NCBI GenBank assembly: GCA_003453455.1
Contig: DMLG01000092.1
Coordinates: 1 to 7,323 of the forward strand
DNA from: Clostridiales bacterium
GTDB lineage: Bacteria; Bacillota; Clostridia; UBA1381
Direction of reading: 5' to 3'
Length of the DNA: 7,323 nucleotides
Position 1 is the first letter of the stretch; each line of letters begins with the position of its first letter. Of the stretch, positions 1-7,155 are shown one piece after another. A model generated the notes under the pieces. That model worked only from the letters and a program-made list of their open reading frames with translations. It had not been told where the DNA came from and ran no database searches. The position numbers and the translations under genes were made by a program.

Positions 1-56
1 CTGAGTTTGGATTAAGGATAGGAGAAGGAGTTTCTGATATTTATTATGATAAATAA
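1..56 (+). CDS. possible C-terminal end of an upstream protein (5' end outside window)
   Basis: Reading from base 3, an open frame gives a tail reading EFGLRIGEGVSDIYYDK and stops at TAA 54-56. Codon choice resembles the neighbouring genes. If real, its stop lies past the ATG of the GH105 gene at 46, an 11-base overlap of the kind seen in translationally coupled operons, and the purine-rich ribosome-binding site at 21-30 would sit inside its coding end. The Gly/Glu/Asp and Tyr pattern is loosely like the last strands of a beta-sandwich carbohydrate-active protein, but this is too short to assign a family. The alternative is that the frame is accidental: frame 1 has a stop at 13-15, so a gene ending there in Leu-Ser-Leu-Asp is equally possible. 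Confidence 0.35.
   Translation, partial: EFGLRIGEGVSDIYYDK
21..30 (+). promoter_or_regulatory. ribosome-binding site of the GH105 gene
   Basis: The run GGAGAAGGAG contains two GGAG cores. It ends 15 bases before the ATG at 46, which is longer than ideal. The later in-frame ATGs at 58 and 73 have no purine-rich site at normal spacing, so 46 remains the best conventional start. An in-frame non-ATG start such as ATT 43 or ATA 37 would be closer to the site but is less likely. An in-frame TAG at 19-21 rules out any start further upstream. Confidence 0.55.
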
Positions 57-1254
57 AATGATATTAAACAGTATGGAGACAGTAATGGATATTGATAATG
101 ACATTAAAACGCCTTTGGACTATGCAAGACTGGGGTGTGAGGCGATAATGCACAAGTATTTGCCACAGGATTTGCCGCCTAAGGAAACACTTTTCTATCA
201 TCAAGGTGTATTCCTTTCCGGAATGGAGCGGCTTTACTTTCTTACAGGTGATAAAAAATATTTTAATTATATAAAAGAATATGTTGATTCTGCAATAGGT
301 GAAAACGGAGAGGTTTTCGGCATTGATTATGAAGCGACTAAATGGGGAGACTATGACGAGTGGAAGGACAAGATCAAACTGAAGTCACTTACTCTTTTAG
401 ACTGCAAACAGCCCGTAATACTTTTTTATAATCTTTTTGCCGAAACGCAGGATAAAAAATACGAAAGAGCGATAAAGACAATATCCGAGTCTATGTATTA
501 TTGGCCGGTAAACCGTTTTGGCGGTTATTGGCATATGATGGATCAGCACGACCAGATGTGGCTTGACGGTGCATATATGGCAGGTGAGCTTTCGGTTATG
601 TATTCCGCGAAAAGCGGTGACAACCGTTTGAGAGAAAAGGCGATACATCAGGTTTTCATAATGTATGAGCACATGAGAGATGAAAAGACAGGTCTTTTGT
701 ATCACGGCTGGGATCCAAGCAAGCAAATGAAATGGGCTGACCCTGAAACGGGACTTTCAAGTCAGTTTTGGGGAAGGGCATTAGGCTGGTATTTGGTGGC
801 AATCCTTGATATGCTTGATTTTATTCCTGAAGGTCACGAAAAAGTGGAGGGACTTAAAGCAATCGTGCGTCAGATTTTAGAAGCACTGGCAGCATTTCAG
901 GATAAGGACAGCGGTTTATGGTTTGAGGTTCTTGACAAACCCGAAAGAGCGGATAATTGGACAGAAAGCTCCTGCTCCTGCCTTTTTGCGTATTCTTATG
1001 CTAAAGCAATGCGCTTGGGAATTATTGACAAAAACTATGAGAAAACCTTGAAAAAGGCGTATAGCGGTGTAAAAACCTGCCTTAGCTATGATGATGAGGG
1101 CTATCTTGTGCTTGATAAGATATGTGCGGGAACCTGTATAGAAGAGGGAACATACGAATTTTACATAACCCGAAAGAGAATAAGCAATGATTTACACGGT
1201 GTAGGTGCATTCGTACTAATGTGTGCCGAAATTGAAAAGTATTTAAAGGGATAG
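46..1254 (+). CDS. unsaturated rhamnogalacturonyl/uronyl hydrolase, glycoside hydrolase family 105 (YteR/YesR type)
   Basis: A 402-residue protein with no signal peptide or membrane segment, so cytoplasmic. Family members use hydration of the C4-C5 double bond to release the unsaturated uronic acid that polysaccharide lyases leave on the non-reducing end of oligosaccharides. The (alpha/alpha)6-barrel hallmarks of GH105 are visible: MWLDGAYMA with D174 matching the catalytic Asp of the family (D143 in Bacillus subtilis YteR), TGLLYHGWD, the WGRALGWY block at 242-249, the TES-S-C-FAY-AK-R-G segment near 320, and a C-terminal EGTYEFY followed by GVGAFVLMCAEIE. D119 lies in the earlier conserved acidic position. 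Length is near the family norm of about 370 with a slightly long N-terminus. It is followed after 3 bases by an alpha-L-rhamnosidase, the usual partner in rhamnogalacturonan I degradation. Family assignment is firm; whether the sugar removed is unsaturated galacturonate or glucuronate cannot be read from the sequence. Confidence 0.93.
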   Translation: MINKMILNSMETVMDIDNDIKTPLDYARLGCEAIMHKYLPQDLPPKETLFYHQGVFLSGMERLYFLTGDKKYFNYIKEYVDSAIGENGEVFGIDYEATKWGDYDEWKDKIKLKSLTLLDCKQPVILFYNLFAETQDKKYERAIKTISESMYYWPVNRFGGYWHMMDQHDQMWLDGAYMAGELSVMYSAKSGDNRLREKAIHQVFIMYEHMRDEKTGLLYHGWDPSKQMKWADPETGLSSQFWGRALGWYLVAILDMLDFIPEGHEKVEGLKAIVRQILEALAAFQDKDSGLWFEVLDKPERADNWTESSCSCLFAYSYAKAMRLGIIDKNYEKTLKKAYSGVKTCLSYDDEGYLVLDKICAGTCIEEGTYEFYITRKRISNDLHGVGAFVLMCAEIEKYLKG

Positions 1255-1257
1255 GAT

Positions 1258-3381
1258 ATGAATTTAACATCAAGGCAGCTTATACATAACGAAAATGCTG
1301 TTTATTACTTTAAAAAGACCTATTTTACAGAAAAAAACAAAAATTGCGTCATAAACATTTTTGCTGAAACAAGATATAAGCTGTATATCAACGGAAGACT
1401 CATAGCGGTAGGTCCATGCAGGGCATCATCTGAGATAAAATATTATGACGAGCTTGACATATCGGAGTATCTGATGGATGGCGAGAATACTGTTGAAGTT
1501 GCTGTGTTGCAGCTTTCCGATACACTGAGCGGGAATAATTATCTGCCTTTAGAGTCGGTTATAAGAAGCGGAAATATGTGCCTTTGTATATGGGGAGATA
1601 TTGAAACTGACGAAAGCTGGCTGGTCGCAAAGGAGCAAGGAATCGAGTTTTTCTATAAACCCGAATATGAGGCATATAATGCCATCGCACTTTATGAAAA
1701 GGTGTCGGCATGCCATAAAAAACTTAAATTTGAAAATGCGGTATGCACCGAAAACCTTTATGATATGGAAGATGAAAACAGCTTCGGTACTGTTCAGGCA
1801 AACCCGGTAAAAAAACGCACAATTCCTATGATGTACTTTAAGGAACGGGATTTTGTCGGGCAAAAAAACGGCATTTTTGATGCAGGTAGGCTTACTTGCG
1901 GATATATAAAGCTTAAATTGACAGGAAAAGGCGTAGTCAAGCTTACCTATGCCGAATCTATGGTATTTAAAGAAAACGGCAGGATAATAAAACGAAAAAG
2001 AGACGACGAAAACGGAATCATAATCGGAGATTATGACATTATCGAGATTGATGGAGAATGTGTTTTTGAGCCGTTTTGGATGCGCACCTTCCGATATGTG
2101 AAAGCGGAAATAGACGGTAATGTTACAATAGAAAAAATTGACTATACCGAAACAGGCTATCCTATAGAGATTTTCGAAAATTATAATTTTGGAAGCGAGA
2201 TTGACAATAAGCTGTTTGAAATAAGCGTAAATACGCTAAAGCGGTGTATGCACGAAACATATACGGACTGCCCATATTATGAACAGCTGCAATATACGAT
2301 GGATACGCATTTGCAGATACTTTTTACATATCAACTTTCAGAGGATAAGCGGTTAGCTGAAAAGGCAATAGACGATTTTGCCGCAAGCTATCGCGCAGGA
2401 GGTATTACACAAAGCCGTTTCCCCGTAATGACAGCACAGTATATACCCGGATTTTCATTATTTTTCATTCTGATGCTTTATGAGCATTTTAAAAGATTTG
2501 GCGATAGTGAATTTACAAAGAAATATCTGCCTGCAGCAGACGGTATCGCGGATTGGTTTATAGAAAGGCTTGACGGATATATGGTACCTAAAAGCAACCT
2601 ATGGGATTTTGTTGACTGGGCGGAGGAATATGATAAGGAAACGGGTATGATACCTTCAAAAGAGCCTATATGCGTATATAGTTTGATGCTCTCATATACG
2701 CTTGAAAGACTTAGCGAGATACATACAGGGCTTGGAAGGAGTGTTCCAGAATACCTGCATCTTGCAGAAAGCATAAAAAGAGATGTGAAAGCACGATGCT
2801 TTGATGCAAAAACAGGCTTGTATGCCGATTCTACTGAAAAAACGCATTTTTCACAGCATCCGCAAATCTGGGCAGTGCTCTGCGATATGGAAACAGGCGA
2901 AAACGCAAGGAAAATCCTGACAAAATCAATGGAACTGAACTGCAAAGGGACGCTTGCATATATGTTTTTCCTGTTTCGTGCATTTGAAAAAGCAGGTATG
3001 TATAATGTGGTAGATGAATGTATGAAGGACTTCCGAAAGCTTGTTGAGCTCGGCTGCACAACTACGCCTGAACGATTGGGTGAAGATGTCAGAAGCGAAT
3101 GTCACGCATGGAGCGCGCTTGCGATTTATGAATTTACCGCAAAAGTCTTGGGCGTTACATATAAAGACGGCACAATTTACATAGAACCATACATTCATGA
3201 AAGAAACAAAGCGAAGGGTACTGTCGCAACGCCCGCGGGAATGGTTTATGTTGAATGGAAAATAGATAATAACAAATTTACAATTACAGTTAAATCGCCC
3301 AAAAAAAAGATGGCGATTATTACTGCGCCTGATGGTTCGGTTTTTGAGGCTGACAGCGGAGAATATAGCTGTGATATTTAA
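1258..3381 (+). CDS. alpha-L-rhamnosidase, glycoside hydrolase family 78
   Basis: A 707-residue protein without a signal peptide, so a cytoplasmic exo-enzyme expected to cleave terminal alpha-L-rhamnose by an inverting mechanism. Domain order follows GH78: an N-terminal beta-sandwich with the ETRYKLYINGRLIAVGP segment and an LDISEYL-GENTVEVAVL strand pair (about 1-120), a second beta-rich domain (about 200-300, with FDAGRLTCGYIKLKL and FRYVKAEI), the (alpha/alpha)6 catalytic barrel (about 315-640) and a C-terminal beta-sandwich (about 640-707). The acidic cluster is DCPYYEQLQYTMD at 337-349; D337, E342 and D349 have the same spacing as D567, E572 and D579 of Bacillus RhaB. E605 in CTTTPE is the likely general base, followed by the conserved SECHAWSA. 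LWDFVDW (448-454) is another family landmark. The residues around the acids differ from the common DCPQRERLGWTGD form, so the exact substrate may differ. Its start lies 3 bases after the GH105 stop, with AAAGGG at 1245-1250 as a modest ribosome-binding site. Confidence 0.9.
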   Translation: MNLTSRQLIHNENAVYYFKKTYFTEKNKNCVINIFAETRYKLYINGRLIAVGPCRASSEIKYYDELDISEYLMDGENTVEVAVLQLSDTLSGNNYLPLESVIRSGNMCLCIWGDIETDESWLVAKEQGIEFFYKPEYEAYNAIALYEKVSACHKKLKFENAVCTENLYDMEDENSFGTVQANPVKKRTIPMMYFKERDFVGQKNGIFDAGRLTCGYIKLKLTGKGVVKLTYAESMVFKENGRIIKRKRDDENGIIIGDYDIIEIDGECVFEPFWMRTFRYVKAEIDGNVTIEKIDYTETGYPIEIFENYNFGSEIDNKLFEISVNTLKRCMHETYTDCPYYEQLQYTMDTHLQILFTYQLSEDKRLAEKAIDDFAASYRAGGITQSRFPVMTAQYIPGFSLFFILMLYEHFKRFGDSEFTKKYLPAADGIADWFIERLDGYMVPKSNLWDFVDWAEEYDKETGMIPSKEPICVYSLMLSYTLERLSEIHTGLGRSVPEYLHLAESIKRDVKARCFDAKTGLYADSTEKTHFSQHPQIWAVLCDMETGENARKILTKSMELNCKGTLAYMFFLFRAFEKAGMYNVVDECMKDFRKLVELGCTTTPERLGEDVRSECHAWSALAIYEFTAKVLGVTYKDGTIYIEPYIHERNKAKGTVATPAGMVYVEWKIDNNKFTITVKSPKKKMAIITAPDGSVFEADSGEYSCDI

Positions 3382-3393
3382 AATGAGGTACGA

Positions 3394-4389
3394 GTGAAGA
3401 TGTATCAATCTACAAAAAATGGCGGGGAAAATAAAAGACGAACTGTCAACGGGTGTTTTGGTGACGGGATAAACAAATCGATACTTGCAGCAGACGAAGC
3501 CGTATATTCGGATGCAAGACTTGGAATAGATATGGGAGGCACAAACATAAAATTTGCAGTTGTTTGCGGAAAAACACCTGTTTATAAAACAAAAATAAAA
3601 TCACCTAAAACTATAGAGGATATAATTGATGTAATAACAGAGAAAATTTTCAAATTTAAAAAAGAGTATAATATAAAATTCGTAGGTGTCGGAGTGCCGG
3701 GAGAAGTCAGAAACGGGCTGATTTCTACTGATAACCTTCCGTTTGATAAATTTCCGTTTGAAAAGGTGCTGTCAGAGAGAGCAGGAATGATTGTAACTGT
3801 TGATAATGATGCAAATTGTGCAGCACTCGGGGAGTTGGCTTTCGGAAGCACAAAAGATTGTGAAAACATCATTCTTGTAACGCTTGGAACGGGTATAGGA
3901 GGAGGAATAATATTAAACCGTAGGGTATGCCATTCCAACAACAATATGGGCGAACTCGGACATATTATCATTCAGGCTGAGGGCGGAAGAAAGTGTATTT
4001 GCGGACAAAGCGGATGCTGGGAACGGTATTGTTCTGCTACTGCGCTCATAAAGGAGGCAAAGCGTACGGCATCAAAAAACAAGGAAAGTGTTTTATATGC
4101 ACTTATGTGCAAAAATGGTGATATGACGGGAGAGGTGTTTTTTGAGGCAATTGATAAGGGCTGTACTGTAGCGGAAAGGGTTTATAGGCGTTATATTAAA
4201 TATCTTGCCAGGGGTATAGAGAGCCTTGCAAATATATTCGGTCCCGATGTAATAGTCCTTGCCGGTGGAATAACAGAGCAGGGCGATAAAATTTTAAAAC
4301 CGCTAAAGGCGGAGCTTAAAAAAGATGTGAGAATTGAAATATCATCGCTCCAGAGTGATGCAGGGGCACTCGGTGCCGCAATGATGTAA
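3394..4389 (+). CDS. ROK-family sugar kinase, probably acting on an N-acetylhexosamine or hexosamine
   Basis: A 331-residue ATP-dependent sugar kinase. Residues 43-50, LGIDMGGT, form the phosphate-1 ATP loop; DNDANC at 137-142 holds the catalytic base D139; LGTGIGGG at 164-171 is the second glycine loop; and H190 with CICGQSGC (C201, C203, C208) makes the complete ROK zinc site, followed by E210. VLAGGI-EQGD near 290 is the adenosine-side motif. There is no helix-turn-helix, so it is a kinase and not a NagC/XylR-type repressor. The first 42 residues before the ATP loop are longer than the few residues usual in ROK kinases. The start is GTG 3394 (GAGG at 3385-3388, 5-base spacing) or ATG 3400 (11-base spacing); no other ATG, GTG or TTG lies between these and the ATP loop. 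Location 20 bases before nagA suggests GlcNAc (or a related amino sugar) to its 6-phosphate; glucokinase activity cannot be excluded. Confidence 0.88.
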   Translation: MKMYQSTKNGGENKRRTVNGCFGDGINKSILAADEAVYSDARLGIDMGGTNIKFAVVCGKTPVYKTKIKSPKTIEDIIDVITEKIFKFKKEYNIKFVGVGVPGEVRNGLISTDNLPFDKFPFEKVLSERAGMIVTVDNDANCAALGELAFGSTKDCENIILVTLGTGIGGGIILNRRVCHSNNNMGELGHIIIQAEGGRKCICGQSGCWERYCSATALIKEAKRTASKNKESVLYALMCKNGDMTGEVFFEAIDKGCTVAERVYRRYIKYLARGIESLANIFGPDVIVLAGGITEQGDKILKPLKAELKKDVRIEISSLQSDAGALGAAMM

Positions 4390-4409
4390 AGCACAGAGAG
4401 GAAAATGGT

Positions 4410-5558
4410 ATGATTTTAGCAAACGGAAATGTTGTATGTGATGATTTTGTATTAAGAAAGTGTGATGTAAGGGTAGAAAACGGCAAAATTGCGGAAATTG
4501 GTGAAAATCTATCAGGAAAAGAAAAAATTGATTGTAGCGGACGGTTTATCTTGCCGGGATTTATAGATTCTCATATTCATGGTGCAGTGGGTGTGAGAGT
4601 AAGTTCAAATCAGGAGGATTTACTGAAGATTACGGGCTATGAGGCAACGCAGGGAGTAACATCAATTTTTGCAACAACAGAGGCATCGCCGATTGAAGAA
4701 ATATTTTCACAAATGGAAACGGTAAAAAGGACATCAGAAAAGACAAAGGGTGCAAAAATAGTTGCTATACATGCGGAAGGACCGTTTATCAATCTAAAGA
4801 AGGCAGGGGCAATGGTTCCTGAAAGTATATTGCTTCCCGATAAAATACTGCTTGATAAAATGCTGGAAAAAAGTGGTGGTATGCTCAAAAAAATGACCAT
4901 AGCTCCTGAAATCAACGGAGGCATTGATTTTATAAAATATGCCGCTCAAAGGGGTGTGGCGATATCGTTAGGTCATACCGATGCAGATTTTGATGTGGCT
5001 CAGCAAGCCTTTGATGCCGGGGCAACAATGACAACACATACCTTTAACGCAATGCGTGCGCTAAACCACAGAGAGCCGGGGATAATAGGAGCTGCGCTTG
5101 TAAATCCGAATGTAAGCTGTGAAGTGATTTGCGATTATATACATATTCATCCGTCCATAATTAGACTTATTTACAAGGCTAAAGGTGCTGATAATATGAT
5201 TATGATAAGCGATTCCGGCAATGCAGCCGGGTGTGATGTGAAGGAATTTGAGGTTGACGGAGTAAAACGATATATTTCGGATGGAGTTGTCCGTCTTGAA
5301 GACGGAACAATCGCAGGAAGTGCAAAAACGCTTTATGACGGCGTGAAAAATTTATTGAAAGACGGATTTGCGATTGAAGATGTATCTAAAATGGCGTCAT
5401 TTAATCCTGCAAAGTCAATAGGTATAGATGTAGAAACGGGCAGTATAAAGGTAGGTAAGTGTGCAGACTTGGTTGTTTTAGACGGTAATTATGACATTAC
5501 TTATACATTTGTAAATGGGGGAAATGTGTTTAAGCGAGAAAATAGATATGTGATATAG
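4410..5558 (+). CDS. nagA: N-acetylglucosamine-6-phosphate deacetylase (amidohydrolase superfamily)
   Basis: A 382-residue cytoplasmic enzyme expected to convert GlcNAc-6-phosphate to glucosamine-6-phosphate and acetate. The amidohydrolase fold is clear: a small N-terminal beta domain, LPGFIDSHIHG (H55 and H57), HAEGPF with metal ligand E123, SLGHTDA with H189, TTHTFNAM with H210, and catalytic D268 in MISDSG. NHREPGIIGAAL and LEDGTIAGSA are also typical of NagA. Both early histidines are kept, as in the two-metal Bacillus type and unlike the single-zinc E. coli type. The stretch normally reading DGxH is DYIHIHP (242-248), a departure in the substrate-binding loop, so a related N-acetylhexosamine-6-phosphate is possible. 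The ATG at 4410 has AGAGAGG (4395-4401) 8 bases upstream. It follows the kinase by 20 bases; together they make a kinase-deacetylase pair. No nagB is in view. Confidence 0.9.
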   Translation: MILANGNVVCDDFVLRKCDVRVENGKIAEIGENLSGKEKIDCSGRFILPGFIDSHIHGAVGVRVSSNQEDLLKITGYEATQGVTSIFATTEASPIEEIFSQMETVKRTSEKTKGAKIVAIHAEGPFINLKKAGAMVPESILLPDKILLDKMLEKSGGMLKKMTIAPEINGGIDFIKYAAQRGVAISLGHTDADFDVAQQAFDAGATMTTHTFNAMRALNHREPGIIGAALVNPNVSCEVICDYIHIHPSIIRLIYKAKGADNMIMISDSGNAAGCDVKEFEVDGVKRYISDGVVRLEDGTIAGSAKTLYDGVKNLLKDGFAIEDVSKMASFNPAKSIGIDVETGSIKVGKCADLVVLDGNYDITYTFVNGGNVFKRENRYVI

Positions 5559-5569
5559 ATATGTATAAT
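5542..5569 (+). promoter_or_regulatory. possible promoter: 10-bp direct repeat abutting a TATAAT -10 element
   Basis: The sequence ATAGATATGT occurs at 5542-5551 and again at 5555-5564 (period 13 bases). The second copy runs into a perfect TATAAT at 5564-5569. No -35 hexamer is visible at 16-18 bases upstream. Transcription would start near 5576, giving the binding-protein gene its own leader of roughly 108 bases. A repeat placed where a -35 is missing fits an activator-dependent promoter. The region is very A+T-rich and lies over the nagA stop codon, so chance is a real alternative. Confidence 0.3.
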
Positions 5570-5597
5570 ACAGATGAAATGTCCATTTTAATTATAT

Positions 5598-5622
5598 GAG
5601 GTGGTGAACATAAATGCGTTGA
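5598..5622 (+). promoter_or_regulatory. leader ribosome-binding site followed by a two-codon ORF
   Basis: GAGGTGGTGA at 5598-5607 is a strong Shine-Dalgarno match. It is followed by ATG at 5614, but the frame is ATG-CGT-TGA and ends at 5622, encoding Met-Arg only. The real binding-protein start is 70 bases downstream with its own site. It may be a leader mini-ORF, a relic of a lost gene start, or coincidence. Nothing else recognisable lies in the 125-base gap. Confidence 0.3.
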
Positions 5623-5670
5623 TATGCTCGGAGAATGAGTAGAAGTAATAAAACTATTTATAATCATGAA

Positions 5671-5676
5671 TGGAGG
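5671..5676 (+). promoter_or_regulatory. ribosome-binding site of the solute-binding protein gene
   Basis: TGGAGG, 7 bases before the ATG at 5684, is a near-ideal site. It decides the start: the in-frame ATG at 5666 lies upstream of this site and would place the site inside the coding region, while 5684 gives a canonical lipoprotein signal peptide. Confidence 0.85.
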
Positions 5677-5683
5677 AAAAGAA

Positions 5684-7108
5684 ATGAGAACTACGAACAA
5701 GAAAATTGCGGCTCTGTTGGCAGCTGTTATGGTTATTTCTGCTTTAGCAGGCTGCGGAAAGAAGGACACGGGACTAACGGAAGACGGAAAGGTGCTGCTT
5801 GAAATCACAACGCAGCAGAAAGAGGTCAACGAAAAGGCATACACTCAGGCGATGGAAAAGTATGCGGATTTTGAAAAATATTACAGTGAGGCACATCCTG
5901 ACTCCAAAGGAGTACATATTGAACCGAACTATTATGTTTACAGTCCTAAAGATTATGCGGCAGTAGCGTTGGGAGGAGAGCTTCCCACATACTATTCCGT
6001 ACATTTGACAGAATCAAAAGGTATAATGGACGCAGGTTATGCAAAGGACATCACGAAATGGATGGAAAAGTACAATTATATTCAAGGTCTTGACGAAAAA
6101 ATGAAAAAGGCAATAACAAGAGACGGTAAAATCTATCTTATGCCAATAGATGTATATTCCGTAGGTATTACTGTAAACTTAGAAATGCTTGAAAAAGCAG
6201 GTTATGTTGATGCAGATGGCACGCCACATCAGCCAAAGACTTTTGATGAGCTTGCACAAATGGCTAAAACAATTAAGGACAAAACAGGAAATTCCGGATT
6301 TATGATGCCTACTATGTCAAATGCAGGAGGATGGAGATTTACGCCTATTGCATGGGCATACGGAGTTACCTTTATGGAACAGGATAAGGACGGAAAATGG
6401 CAGGCAACATTTAACACTCCGGAGTGTGTCGCTGCACTGCAGTGGATAAAGGATTTGAAGTGGAAATATGATGTAATTCCTGAAAATATACTCATAGATG
6501 AAGGAAAGGTAAGAAATGCATTTGGTGCCGGTGAAGCGGCAATGGCATTTGCAGAGGGTGCACAGGCTTCAACATTTGTAAATGCCGGTATGAATAAGGA
6601 TAATATCGGATTTATACAAATGCCTGCAGGTCCAAAGCGCCATGTGACGCTTATTGGCGGCTCATATAATGTATTCAACAAGGATGCTACAGACGCACAG
6701 ATTGATGCGGCATTTGAATATATGGATTGGGGCGGCTCAGGTCGCATTTTGAATGACGAAATTAAGGAAAGAATAAGGAAAGGTCTTGAGACAAAGGCAG
6801 AAGAAGGCAAGCTGATAGGAATTTTGACTGCATCGCCATACACTGATGAAGATCCAAGACGAGCATACGAAATTCAATTAAACACAGTAGAAATGGCAAA
6901 TATAAATATGAATCATGTAAAGCTATACAATGACCAATCCGATATTGAATGGCAGCAGGAGGAGCCGATTGAAGCGCAGGCTTTATATGCTGTTCTGGAC
7001 AATGCAATACAGGCAGTTCTAACTGATGAAAATGCAGATTGTAAGACTCTTATTGACGAAGCCTGTAAAAACTTCCAGGCAACTCTTGATGTTGTAAACA
7101 ATTCTTGA
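5684..7108 (+). CDS. ABC sugar-importer solute-binding lipoprotein (extracellular family 1)
   Basis: A 474-residue extracytoplasmic lipoprotein that would capture an oligosaccharide and deliver it to the permease encoded next. From the ATG at 5684 there is a signal peptide with basic N-terminus (R2, K6, K7), a hydrophobic core and the lipobox LAGC with the lipidated C24, followed by a charged GKKD linker. The mature part has the two-lobe family 1 pattern: a YAAVALGGELPTYYSVH strand region, GKIYLMPIDVYSVGITVN followed by LEMLEKAGY, PKTFDELAQMAKTIKD, a GWRFTPIAWAYG segment, FNTPECVAALQWIKDL, GEAAMAFAEG, and GGSYNVFNKDATD with YMDWGGS. Length is typical. The neighbours suggest uronate- or rhamnose-containing oligosaccharides, but binding specificity cannot be read directly. 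It is 125 bases after nagA, perhaps with its own promoter, and is followed by a stem-loop before the permease gene. Confidence 0.92.
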   Translation: MRTTNKKIAALLAAVMVISALAGCGKKDTGLTEDGKVLLEITTQQKEVNEKAYTQAMEKYADFEKYYSEAHPDSKGVHIEPNYYVYSPKDYAAVALGGELPTYYSVHLTESKGIMDAGYAKDITKWMEKYNYIQGLDEKMKKAITRDGKIYLMPIDVYSVGITVNLEMLEKAGYVDADGTPHQPKTFDELAQMAKTIKDKTGNSGFMMPTMSNAGGWRFTPIAWAYGVTFMEQDKDGKWQATFNTPECVAALQWIKDLKWKYDVIPENILIDEGKVRNAFGAGEAAMAFAEGAQASTFVNAGMNKDNIGFIQMPAGPKRHVTLIGGSYNVFNKDATDAQIDAAFEYMDWGGSGRILNDEIKERIRKGLETKAEEGKLIGILTASPYTDEDPRRAYEIQLNTVEMANINMNHVKLYNDQSDIEWQQEEPIEAQALYAVLDNAIQAVLTDENADCKTLIDEACKNFQATLDVVNNS

Positions 7109-7120
7109 TTTTACTGCAAA

Positions 7121-7155
7121 ATCCCTAAGACTGTTATTTTTGCAGTCTTAGGGAT
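7121..7155 (+). terminator. intercistronic stem-loop after the binding-protein gene (partial terminator or mRNA-stabilising hairpin)
   Basis: ATCCCTAAGACTG (7121-7133) and CAGTCTTAGGGAT (7143-7155) are perfect complements: a 13-bp stem with a 9-base loop. GCA at 7116-7118 and TGC at 7157-7159 can add three more pairs across a small internal loop. The stem begins 13 bases after the stop codon. There is no T-run after the right arm (ATGCTATAGACC follows), so it is not a classic Rho-independent terminator. Between a binding protein and its permeases, such a hairpin more often protects the upstream message or reduces read-through, giving more binding protein than permease. The structure is certain; the function is inferred. 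Confidence 0.6.

Noticed and set aside
46..1254. GH88 unsaturated glucuronyl hydrolase (glycosaminoglycan type), which would fit the neighbouring nagA
   Set aside because: The MWLDGAYM, TGLLYHGWD and WGRALGWY blocks are those of GH105 YteR/YesR proteins.
2478..3059. Minus-strand open frame of 193 codons within the GH78 gene
   Set aside because: Antisense shadow of a conserved catalytic domain; Ser-rich product without recognisable motifs.
3394..4389. NagC/XylR-type ROK transcriptional repressor
   Set aside because: The N-terminal region is only 42 residues, with no helix-turn-helix pattern, and the kinase motifs are intact.
5577..5588. Short dyad AAATG-TC-CATTT downstream of the possible -10, as an operator
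   Set aside because: Five-base arms of A+T-rich sequence are expected by chance in a gap of this size; no match to a known operator family.
5659..5664. Perfect TATAAT close to the binding-protein start
   Set aside because: Transcription would begin near 5671, right at the ribosome-binding site, and no -35 element is found 16-18 bases upstream; probably chance in an A+T-rich stretch.
5666..5686. Upstream in-frame ATG at 5666 as the binding-protein start
   Set aside because: It precedes the TGGAGG site that serves ATG 5684 and would add acidic, non-typical residues before the signal peptide.
6229..6843. Minus-strand open frame of 204 codons within the binding-protein gene
   Set aside because: It lies entirely antisense to a gene with clear lipoprotein and binding-protein features, has a low-complexity Ser/Ala/Pro-rich product with no family pattern, and no ribosome-binding context was seen.
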